Below, piece after piece: positions 49,180 through 58,985 of a DNA stretch of 64,000 nucleotides. Both the position numbers and the translations under genes were made by a program. The stretch is from Hemerocallis citrina (Eukaryota > Streptophyta > Magnoliopsida > Asparagales > Asphodelaceae), in NCBI GenBank assembly GCA_017893485.1, contig JACEHZ010000205.1, forward strand, positions 124,001-188,000, in the 5' to 3' direction. The notes under the pieces are model-generated. The model did no database searches, was not told the DNA's origin, and saw only the letters and a program-made list of their open reading frames with translations. Within the stretch, counting starts at the first letter, position 1, and every line of letters begins with the position of its first letter.

Positions 49180-49570
49180 GCGTTTTTTTTGACCTATGGC
49201 GGGATAGATGGCAGCGGCAATTCAAAAAACGCCATAAATCTCGCTGTTGGATCGAACGTCGGGACAAACCAATAGCCTATAACGGCGTTATTACAGAGCG
49301 CCGTTATAGATCGTTGAGCTATAACGGCGCGTTTCAAACGCCGCGATAGTCTTTTTTCATTTACATTTTTTAATAAAATACTTACATATAACGGTGTTTC
49401 TCAAACCGCCGTTAGAGCTATAACGGCGCATCGTAAATGCCGCCATAGGTCTTTTTTCATTTCCATTTTTTAATAAAATACTGACATATAACGGCGTTTC
49501 TCAATGCCGTTATATATTTTTAAATAATTTTTATTATCCTATACCGGCGTTTGGGAAACGCCGGGATAAA
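49180..49570. repeat. Left subterminal repeat region of the CACTA element
   Basis: At least ten direct or inverted copies of a TATAACGGCG core, e.g. AGCTATAACGGCGCGTTTC and ACATATAACGGCGTTTCTCA. The mirrored set lies at 57440-57680. Confidence 0.85.
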
Positions 49571-50879
49571 GTTAACTAAATATTTTTAAATTATTCACCG
49601 CATTTGGTGGATCGATATCTATCCCGTCACAAATAATTAATCAAAAATTAAAAATATCTGTAGTCACATCAAATTTAAATGTTCAAATCTTAAAATCACT
49701 AATAGCAGCATAATAAACAACCATATAATAACAGACCACAATAAATAATAATTACTTGTCTAAAAACTTTATACCATACGAAGAGTTAGAAATATAAACA
49801 TCATACATCAGTTTCTTATAACAAAACATAAATAAAGTTTCGACAAAACATAAAAAAACTAAAGTCCAAATACAACTAAACTATGGCAAAGTCTCCTGGT
49901 GTGGCTCGGCATTACTTTCATTCTCATCCATATTCGCCCAGTTGTACGTGCGTTACTAGAAGTCGATGGAATTCTCTAGCCCTATATAATTCACAATAGT
50001 GTCATTTATTAGTTTATTCACCACACCAGTCAAATGCAATAGTTAAATTTCATACTGATATCATAAAATTTTGCTGATTACTTACAGTTCCACGTATTGG
50101 ATTTTGAGAGTCGAGATTTTGTTGGGAGATTAATAAAGCAATCATATCTTTCAAGCCGTCAATCTCTGCCTGCATCTTGAACGCATTCGGATAAGATGTA
50201 CAACTGGATTAAGACAAAAAAAAGCCTCCTCAGCAATGCTAGAAGCTCATTGTGGCTACCTATTCAACAGGATTATTTGAATAAAAGATTGCCCATCGAT
50301 TATTTGCACATCGATCGAATAAAAAATGTCACAGATTAAAATATCCAACAGGATTATTTGCAATCAAAGATTGCCCATCGATTCATACTGCAAGTAATTA
50401 TGTTTCTACGAAAAATATAATGATTCTTGAAAGTCTGAAAAAAGTAAAAGTATCACTATTTACCAATTCCCAGGGAGACCAAGATTGATGGTAAATGCAA
50501 TAGATCAAAAATGTCACATATCCAAGCAGAAAACCTGCAAAATCCCCCTTTAAAAAAAAGAAAAAAGTAAACAGTAAGAACTTAAAATGATAATGATTAG
50601 TTAAAAATAATTGAAATATATATATATATATATATATGAGAAACTACAATTTGTTGTGTATCCTGTGAAGAAATTTTGTTTGGCATGATTCCTCTTGAAA
50701 TCCCTATCATGGCTTCCTGTTCTACAACAAAAGGAAACAAATGCAAATTAGTTATATAGTTAGCTTAATATATATTTTAACTGTCAAATGCTATTGTAAA
50801 CAGGCTCACTCATTAACAGGAAATAAGAACAACTAACAGTCAATACTGTATCTAAGGGATTTTACTGACCTTGAGTAAG

Positions 50880-53050
50880 ACATATTTTGAAAATCATCAC
50901 CATATTGATGCAGATGATGGGTGGCTTTTCTGTTTCCGAAGTAGAAGTTTTGGCCCTTCTTTTAGACTTTGATAAGCTTTCGTAGGCCCTTCCCTGAATA
51001 TCCAAATCCAGATTAATACAAAAAACTTTACATTTCAGTAGGATTTGTCTCGAAAACTATATAAACAGGTATTTCTCTAATAATATCAACATGGAAAGAA
51101 TATCTAAATCAAAAAAAAAAAAAAAAAAACATTGAAAGAATATGTAATAAGAAATCGTAAGAACTTGTCATACAAAATTCAGCAAATAATACAAAACCAT
51201 CTCCAGTGATAATAGTAAAGACGAGTATGTAACTAACCTCAACAATTTTTCAGGATCATTGCAACGAAACCAAGCTTCTTTCCATCTGAATAATAGATCG
51301 ATCATGCTGTCAACAAAAACCATTTAAAATTTAACTTATCTCAAAAGCAAAAAACTAGACAGAAAAAGAAAAACTTTAAATGTCAACATACTTATCATGG
51401 TACTGTTTTAACTCTTCATAATATATGAGTCTATTGTCTCTGAGTTGTCGTGAAGTATAAATCAGAATCTTTGGATGACGATCACTAGAACAGAGTGAAG
51501 TAGACCTGAAATTGTAGATAAGATAAATATCAAATTATCATTATAGAGAAGAATTGTTATGAATGTAAATTCTTCAAAGGAGGAATGGATGTTAAATTTA
51601 TATTTTTGTATACTTCACGCAAGACTAGAAGTTCAAATTCTTCGCAAAAGTGACATGAGTCGGAGTACAAAACATCATTTACTATTCAAGGAGAGGATTT
51701 CCGAAGTGATGGTTTTCTTCTGTATGCAACGAGTGCGCAACTTGTTCTTGTTTGTCTTCTGTACCATTAGGAAGAAACTGAGTTAGATGCTTCCTCTCCG
51801 ATTCTGTCAGACATGTTTCCCAAACCTACCAATAAGGTGCGAATTTGTTTGTCTTTAAGAACATGGGCAGATCAAATTCAAAAGTATTAAGCGACAGTCA
51901 ACATGTATTCTACCTCATAAAAATATAAAAATACCTTTGGTGTAAGGTGAGACACATAGAGAGAAGAAATCGAAGAAGGCGGCAGCGGCAGGGTGCGGCT
52001 GAGAGGTGGAGGGCGGCGGGGTGCATCGGCGAGATGGAGGACGGCGTGGAGATAATCGACCTAGATCGATATGAAAAGAACACCTAAACATACTTCTTAA
52101 AATGTGTTCAAAGCTCTATATTATCAACCTAGATCGATACGAAAAGAACACCTAGAACACCAGGCTAATATGTAAAAGAAAACAAAGTTTCTATGAAAAT
52201 ACCCAAGCTTTCATTATTTTAGTTGAAACATAAATTCTAATTGCTAATAGTTTGAATTAATCTTCCTATAACTTAACCATAACCATAGAGCAAAAAGACT
52301 TAATATTCTAAATGAGTAATAAGAGAATTAAGGTACTAACCTATGAAGGAACATAGAGATACCATATATAAGAGTGATCTTCTTACTCATTAAACAACCA
52401 CCTTTTTCAGAATAATGCTATGAGCATAGCATTTTCTTCATGTATATGATGGACGAACACAACACCGGTTCAGCTATCATGTAAGAGTTACATCTAGATA
52501 AAATTATTGCTCTATAGTCGAACCTGAAATATCTCAGAGGCCATACTTTAATTTCCAACGGAAATGAGATAAAATTCCATGATTTTTGTGGTACATGATG
52601 CATAAGAGATAAAATTCCAAAAAAATCTAGAATTATATTTTTATTCTATTAAAATATAATAGATCACATCCATACAGTTAGATTTTGTATTTTGATGCTT
52701 GACATATACTTTCCATCTGCTAAAATTCCATCACGAGGAGCAAAGTCTAACTCATATTTTCTTCACTTAAATTTTGGTTGTGTCGAAAAGGACTTTGAAA
52801 AATAACAACACAACTTTTACTTAATGCCCCAAATTTTATTTACTATTCTTTAAGACCCAAAACATAAATAGATATAATCTGCATGAATAGATATAATGGA
52901 CTTAAATTTTATTTACTATTCTTTAAGACCCAAAAAGCAAATGCCCAATTAAATTTGACTGTTATCAAACTTAGCAAGGCACTTTACCTTTGCTTTTTTG
53001 GTGTTCCCTTCTAATCCATCAGTTTCAGCATGATCTCGTTTGTGATCCTG
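50880..53050 (-). pseudogene. Captured NFRKB/DEUBAD-like host gene fragment with introns
   Basis: On the - strand three exons join in frame across good splice sites. Exon 51825-51683 encodes VWETCLTESERKHLTQFLPN and HTEENHHFGNPLLE. Exon 51505-51392 encodes STSLCSSDRHPKI and YYEELKQYHD. Exon 51306-51238 encodes NMIDLLFRWKEAWFRCNDPE. This order fits the conserved N-terminal domain of plant NFRKB-like proteins (INO80-complex related). The codon across the first junction should be Trp but is TAG. A further exon probably starts at 50993, and 53047-52988 is a well-formed 60-nt exon (DHKRDHAETDGLEGNTKKAK) upstream. Introns are retained, so capture was from genomic DNA. As a fragment with a nonsense codon it is not a functional gene. 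Confidence 0.65.
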
Positions 53051-53540
53051 AAAGTGAAATAATGTAGCAACAGCATCAGAGACCAGATCGATCAGCTCTA
53101 AACATTTCATGTTTGCATTAAACAAGCTAACTGGTACAGGATGCATACATTTAAACCGAAGGAAACTACAGTATGCAGTACAGGATACAATATATAGGTG
53201 CCAATTTTGATTCAACATTACCAGACATGGCAATTAGTTAAAGCCTTTCCTAAATTTTTATACCATCCAAAGGAAAAGCATATAATACTTAATGGATAAC
53301 ACAGCTATATATTGCACTTTCATTTCACAAAATTGAAATGCGCACAATCCTAAATGATTACTATCAATATTTGCCCTAATACGCTGGAATTTTGTGCAAA
53401 TCCCTCAACTATTTTTACAACATACAAGCACATAGCAAAAAATGTTATCAGAAAATTAAAATAAGTTAAATACAGAGGACCTGGGCGTCGACAGAGGGGA
53501 GGCAGTGGCAAGGGAGACATGACAACGAAGGGGCGGCAGG

Positions 53541-53734
53541 TGTTGAAATATAGTAATTGTATATTCTGTTTTCTAATATATAGGAAACAGATTTTCCAAA
53601 TCTCTCATCTCCCCAATCTTCTCTCAATCTCTTTTATTCTTCTCCAAGAATGTAATTCATATATATAGATGTATACAGTAAAGACAAAACAACAAAAAGA
53701 ATAAGAATTATTTTTTCCAAAATTATTTTCTTCA
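53541..53734 (+). repeat. Left LTR of the copia element
   Basis: 194 bp from TGTTGAAATATAG to TTTTCTTCA, ended by the primer site. Closely similar to 56974-57150. Confidence 0.88.
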
Positions 53735-53746
53735 TGGTATCAGAGC

Positions 53747-54590
53747 CTAATCAGATCTAGGCCAACTGAAGAAGAAGAAGAGGAGGCTGATCACCTCCAT
53801 CTTGATCTGATCCCGTTGTTGATCCCGTCACCGATCATCGACCTCGATCCCGTCAGATCCCATCACTGAAAATCCTCCTTACCCGTTGTCGTCACCGTCG
53901 CCGCTCTGCCCTCATCCACGACCCCGCCACCACCCATCGACTGCTTCTCCCTCCATTGCTTCGTCGCCCCCTCGTCGAATCCATCGTCCTCCAGTCATTG
54001 CCCTCATCCTCACCATCCCACTCCGATCACCCCCGACCTCCAGTCGCAACCTCCCACTTCATCACCCTCCCGATGCCAACACCGCAACCCCCTGAGCCTC
54101 CTCCTTCTGCTCTTGTTGACAGACAAAAAAACCCCCAATCCTGAACTTTCCTTCCTCCCTGTTTCGACGCCTCCCGTCGCGCCGCCCTGACCCCCCAGCG
54201 TCGACGCCGCCCTATCCTGTCGCCAGCACTACAGCACCGCAGTCGTCGCCTTCCTGCCTCTGTCGGGCTGCCTTTACAACGCTGTCCACCGCCGTCGGCC
54301 AGATTCCGAGAGCTGCCATTGTGGCTCTCTCTTTTCTACTGTTGCTGTCTCTTTGCTTGGGGTTCTTTGCACGTAGTTTGTGCACGTGTTAATTGTCTGT
54401 TTGCTGATCTGAGAAGGAGGGATCTTGATCTTGTGTTTGGCGTTTGGATCTCGGTGTTTGGTGTTTTTGATCCGCTATGGAGTTGCTGTTTTTGCTGTTT
54501 TGTTAGAGATTTTGAGCTGTTCTTGGCCAAGTTGTGCCGTTTGCTATTGGCTGCTGAAGATCAGATCTGTTGTTTTCTTGTGCCACTACC
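53747..54590 (+). other. Copia leader region, gag missing
   Basis: C/T-rich sequence with repeated GATCCCGTCA strings and Pro/Ser/His-rich spurious frames, then T/G-rich sequence. No gag domain or zinc knuckle is recognisable before the protease begins near 54596. Confidence 0.55.
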
Positions 54591-55976
54591 ATAGGACAAA
54601 CTGATGGAGCTAAGAAGAATATTGGACTCGCCTCTACATTAGTTACAGCTGCAAGTAATGATGGTAAGGTATTTAATATTTCTGCTTCTGTTATGAATAG
54701 TGCATGGATAATTGATTCGGGTGCTACCGACCATATGACTTTTGATTCTAGACAAGTTCAAAATTTTCAACCATCCACTAAATCAACAGTGTCCACTACC
54801 AATGGTGATCCTGCCACTATTACTGGTGAGGGTACCTTACACCTCATAAACAACCTAACCCTAGATACTGCCCTAGTTGTGTCATCCTTGAATTTCAACC
54901 TATTATCTGTTGCTCAAATAACCACTGCCATACATTGTATTGTAGTTTTTTGGCTTTCACATTGTGTGTTTAAGGATATTCGGACTCGCAAGACGATTGG
55001 TTATGGGGTTAGACACGGGAAGCTCTATTACTTGGATTTAGAATCTGAATGTTCGAGCAAGTTGACAAAAGCTCTAAGTGTGAAAGGATCCGAAGATAAG
55101 AAGAAGAAATCAAATATTTGGCTATGGCATCGACGTCTAGGGCATGCTTCTTTTGGTTATTTGAAGAAATTATTTCCAAGTTTATTTTTAAAGTTGGATA
55201 TATCTACCTGTCAGTGTGATGTGTGTGAACTCGCAAAAGGTCATCATGTTTCTTTTTCTCCAAGTTCAAGTAGAAGCTCTCTTCCTTTTATGATTATTCA
55301 TTCTGATGTTTGGGATCCATCCAAAACCACTATATTTGGAGGAGCCAAATGGTTTGTGACCTTTATTGATGACTGTACCCGTATGACCTGGATTTGTTTG
55401 ATGAAGTCGAAAAGTGAAGTTAGTGGTTTGTTTCAGAAATTTTACAAGCATGTTATGATTCAGTATAAATCACAAATTCAAGTTCTTATGAGTGATAATG
55501 GCGGAGAGTATCTGAGTTCAAATCTACAACAATATTTGGTGGAACACGGAATTGTTCATCAGACTACATGCTCGTATACACCTCAACAGAATGGGGTTGC
55601 AGAAAGAAAAAATAGACACTTGCTCGAAGTGGTCCGTGCTTCTCTCATCCATGGAAATATGCCACTCATTTATTGGGGAGAAGCCCTTGCTTCTGCTGCA
55701 TACTTAATCAACCGAGTTCCCTCTAATATCCTAAACTTCCTCACACCATTTCAAGCATTAACTGAAGCTGTGAATGCACCAAAAGTCGTCAACTTGTCAC
55801 ATCGTGTGTTTGGGTGTGTTGCATTTGTTCATCTTCATCAACATGAATGCAATAAGTTAACTCCTCGAGCTGTCTGCTGTGTTTTCGTGGAATATGCACA
55901 GAATAAGAAAGGGTATCGATGCCTGGTTTGGGAGATATACAAGAGCAATGAGGACATTCGGATACTATCAGAGTAA
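54570..55976 (+). pseudogene. Copia pol, protease and integrase part
   Basis: An open 468-codon frame. Protease is visible as WIIDSGATDHMTF with the catalytic DSG (about residues 48-60). Pre-integrase has LWHRRLGHASFGYLKKLFP followed by CQCDVCELAKG, a zinc-binding H-H-C-C pattern. The integrase core has IHSDVWDPS, VTFIDDCTRMTW, VLMSDNGGEYLS and TPQQNGVAERKNRHLLE, giving the D-D-E catalytic triad, then INRVPS. The frame is open, but its first residues are not a natural gag start and the integrase C-terminus is fused by deletion to a frame-shifted RT segment, so the polyprotein is defective. Confidence 0.9.
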
Positions 55977-56004
55977 TTCTGATCATACTCTATTCTTAAA
56001 AAAG

Positions 56005-56966
56005 AAATAAGGTAAAATTACTGCTCTCATTATTTATGTTGATGATATGATAGTAACTGGAGATGATCCGGAGGAGATGAAAGCATTAAAGAACTACTTA
56101 TCACAAGAGTTCGAAATGAAAGATCTTGGTCCTTTGAGATACTTCCTTGGTATTGAAGTTTCTCGCTCAAGAAAGGGGATATTTCTTTCTCAAAGAAAAT
56201 ATGCTCTGGATTTATTGAAGGAAACTGGAATGTCCGCTTGTCAACCGATTAGTACACCATTGGAAGAAGGACTGAAACTATGCAACGAAGCTGATCAAGT
56301 GCCTTGTGATAAGGAAAGATATCAGAGATTGGTTGGACGAGTAATGTACATTGCACATACACGGCCAGATTTGTCATATGCTTTAAGTGTGGTAAGTCAG
56401 TTTATGCATGCACCTCGGGAACAACATATGGACACGGTAATGAGAATTATGAGATACATTAAGTCAGCCCTAGGAAAAAGGAGTCTTATTTGCGAAATAT
56501 GGACACTTGAAGGTTGAGGCATATACTGATGCTGATTGGGCAGGATCTACAATCGATAGGCGCTCCACTTCAGGATATTTCACCTTTGTTGGAGGAAATT
56601 TAGTTACATGGAGGAGCAAGAAACAAAATGTTGTTGCACGCTCTAGTGCAGAGGCTGAGTATCGCGGAGTAGCTTTAAGTATAACAGAATCTTTATGGCT
56701 GAAACTCCTGTTGCAGGATAAAGGTGTATTGTGACAGTCAAGCGGCGTGTGATATTGCGGCTAATCCAGTTCAGCATGATAGGACGAAACATGTAGAGGT
56801 GGACAGATTCTTCATCAAAGAAAAATTAGATGAGAAAGTTATTGAGATATCCAAAGTGAAGTCAGAAGAGCAACTCGCAGATATGCTAACCAAGGCTGTT
56901 TTGACTCGGCTCTTCTTGAAATTTGTTGATAAGTTGGGCATGTTCGATATCTATACACCAACTTGA
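56005..56966 (+). pseudogene. Copia RT C-terminal part and RNase H
   Basis: Frame 1 (to 56517) has LIIYVDDMIVTGDD with the RT catalytic YVDD, MKDLGPLRYFLGIEV, GIFLSQRKYALDLL and HTRPDLSYALSVVSQFM. Frame 2 (56507-56734) begins the RNase H domain, AYTDADWAGSTIDRRSTSGY, with SSAEAEYRGVA. Frame 3 (56724-56966) has YCDSQAACDIAANPVQHDRT and HVEVDRFFIKEKL. Two frameshifts (about 56510 and 56728) and loss of the RT N-terminal half inactivate it. Confidence 0.9.
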
Positions 56967-56973
56967 GGGGGAG

Positions 56974-57150
56974 TGTTGAAATATAGTAATTGTATATTCT
57001 GTTTCCTAATATATAGGAAACAGATTCCCCAAATCTCTCATCTCCCCAATCTTCTATCAATCTCTTTTCTTCTTTTCCAAGAATGTAATTCATATATATA
57101 GATGTATACAGTGAAGAAAAAACAACAAGAAGAATAAGAATTATTTTCCC
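56974..57150 (+). repeat. Right LTR of the copia element, 3'-truncated
   Basis: It aligns with the left LTR from TGTTGAAATATAG to AAGAATTATTTTCC, then departs into CTAACGGAGGGGCGGCAGG, lacking the TTATTTTCTTCA end. Confidence 0.85.
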
Positions 57151-57290
57151 TAACGGAGGGGCGGCAGGGAGTAGAAGGGCGGCAGGGAGTGGAAGGGCGG
57201 AGCGGCGCGAGCGGCTCGATGGACGGAGTGGAAGGGCGGCGCGAGCGGCGATGGACGGAGCGGAAGGACGGAGATTCAAGAGGAGAGGGG
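57151..57290. repeat. GC-rich minisatellite-like tract (GGGCGGCAGGGAGT-type)
   Basis: Imperfect repeats of AAGGGCGGCAGGGAGTGG and GGCGCGAGCGGC-type units. Similar GC-rich text occurs at 51965-52050 and next to the left copia LTR (53480-53540). It is part of the CACTA interior. Confidence 0.6.
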
Positions 57291-57698
57291 GTGAGGGGGT
57301 GAATCGCAAGTGGCCAGAGAGAGGGATATAGAGAGATTTGGGAGGCTATTAGGGTTTATAGAATTGGGGGGAAACCAAAGTGAGGGTGGGACGGGGAAAA
57401 TATTAGCACGTGCAGAACACGTTGCAACGAAATAGTAAAAAAAATAGTTCAACGCCGACGGTGCATGTATAAGTGCTGTTATAGAGTAACATATGCCGGC
57501 GGTTCATGTATAGGCGCCGTTATATATCATATATCTAACGGCATTATATATCATATATCTAACGGCGTTATATAGAAGCGTCGTCATAGACATTCGATAT
57601 TAACAAAAAAATAATAACGACGACCTATCCCGGCGTTTGGGTGTACACGCCGGGATATCGATAGAGATATGCCGTTATAGCCGTTACGATTAGTAGTG

Positions 57699-58621
57699 AG
57701 GTTATTCCCTATATGTACACCTATAAATCGAATTATTTATAATAAACTTCTTTTTCTTCTATCTAAATCTATGGTCTTCCTCAACTCTCTATAGTTTAAA
57801 TTGTTGTCACTCTATTAGTGTTTTCCATAACTCTCCTTATCTGAGAGCCTCGGATCCCTTGTTTTAGTAAGTTCCAAGTTTGTTAATCATCTAATATAAT
57901 TACTCTTATTATCTGAGAGTCTCAGATATCCTGAGAGTATGATGTATAAATTGTAATGCATTTGCCTTTTAAGTTGATTGAAAAATATAATGTCAACTGA
58001 TATATTTTGACAAAATAAATGATGCATCAAATAATAACATTTATTGCGAAGGACTAAATAAATGTGACATCAACAATAATTAAAATTTAAGCACATCCAT
58101 TACACGTCCTAATTATCTAATTTAGAAAAAAAATTGAAATCTGTAAATATAGTCAGGATAAAGGGACTTACCTGCAAATTGTCATCGTCAGTTTCGACGT
58201 GGCGAACAGAGCAGAACTTTCGCCCGAACCGACCCTCTCAGGCTGGACGTCACGAACGCCCGCGTACAAACAAAGCAAAGCATATTAGTCCAACTTCTAC
58301 ACGGTCCCCGCATAATCTTCCGACCGCGTGGATCTCGAAGCACATGACCTTCTTTTTCTTCCCATCCAGCGGTCAAAAAAACCTCCTACAGTACAGTTCT
58401 ATACATTCTTCGCATAAATTATTTCCCATTGTTTTTTGTACATTTTACTCGATAAGTAAATTATTTTTCTATTTTCGACAACGAAATTTCCCAAAATAGT
58501 CCAAAGATGGTTCCTCTCTTCCTCTCTTCTTCTTCTTCTGCAATCTCGCTCCCTCTCTCATTTTCCCTCCATTCCTTTTCGCTTTCTTGCCTTTCTCGTC
58601 GGGGATTCGATCCATTCGATT
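57699..58621. other. Intergenic region and promoter/leader of the lipase-like gene
   Basis: No coding sequence. The last 115 bases before the start codon are C/T-rich (CTTCCTCTCTTCTTCTTC near 58516), typical of a plant 5'UTR. The Ser/Leu-rich frame from 58507 is the leader read in another phase. Confidence 0.5.
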
Positions 58622-58665
58622 ATGATGCAGGGATTCGTCGACAATATCATCGCCGTCACCAAAGA
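58622..58665 (+). CDS. Alpha/beta-hydrolase (lipase-like) membrane protein, exon 1
   Basis: Exon 1 starts ATGATG and encodes MMQGFVDNIIAVTKE plus the first bases of the next codons. The donor is at 58666 (GTCAGC), and joining to 62180 gives the smooth reading ...TKESVKTFTYES. The N-terminus is short, as in the plant alpha/beta-hydrolase (class-3-like lipase) proteins of the Arabidopsis At1g73920/At1g23330 type, remembered not searched. Splice choice is based on frame continuity and the GT-AG rule. The intron that follows is 3.5 kb and contains a hAT-type MITE. Confidence 0.65.
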
Positions 58666-58953
58666 GTCAGCACCTTTTTCCCCCCCTGAATTCCCCAATC
58701 CCCCCCCCCCCCCCCCCGCCCCCGCGCGCTTTTTAACTAGTTAATCACTTATTATTAATTTTATGGAAATTACCAGGGTTGAAATATAAATTGATTAAGA
58801 CGGAGAAAACATCAGATCTTGCTTCTTCTCGATTATGGATCAATCATCATTATAGGACATAGGATAGGAAAAATTGTTGGCGATGTTTATTTTATTTATT
58901 TATGATTTTGTCAAAAAATTGCATTGTTTTATTTACAGTGGAGTAGATTTAAA

Positions 58954-58985
<32 letters not shown>

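Larger units (their letters stand above)
53541..57150 (+). mobile_element. Decayed Ty1/copia retrotransposon inside the CACTA element
   Basis: The left LTR is 53541-53734, the primer site TGGTATCAGAGCC starts at 53735, the polypurine tract GAGGGGGAG is at 56965-56973, and the right LTR runs from 56974 to about 57150. Gag is gone, and the junction between integrase and RT lacks several hundred codons. The right LTR lacks roughly the last 18 bp of the left one and runs into a GGGCGGCAGGGA minisatellite that also flanks the left LTR, so the usual 5-bp TSD cannot be read. Confidence 0.88.
49154..57698. mobile_element. CACTA transposon carrying host-gene exons (Pack-CACTA)
   Basis: The left end CACTACTAATCGGAATGGCT and the right end (reverse complement CACTACTAATCGTAACGGCT) form the terminal inverted repeat. 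Both sides carry the 3-bp duplication AGG (49151-49153 and 57699-57701), as CACTA elements require. Subterminal zones (49180-49570 and 57440-57680) are dense in TATAACGGCG/CGCCGTTATA motifs, the expected transposase-binding repeats. No CACTA transposase was recognised. The interior instead carries spliced fragments of a host gene and a later copia insertion (53541-57150). Without the copia it is about 4.9 kb. Confidence 0.92.

Noticed and set aside
53886..54144. Pro/Ser/His-rich frames as a possible extensin-like gene
   Set aside because: They lie in the copia leader between primer site and protease, with no signal peptide or stable frame.
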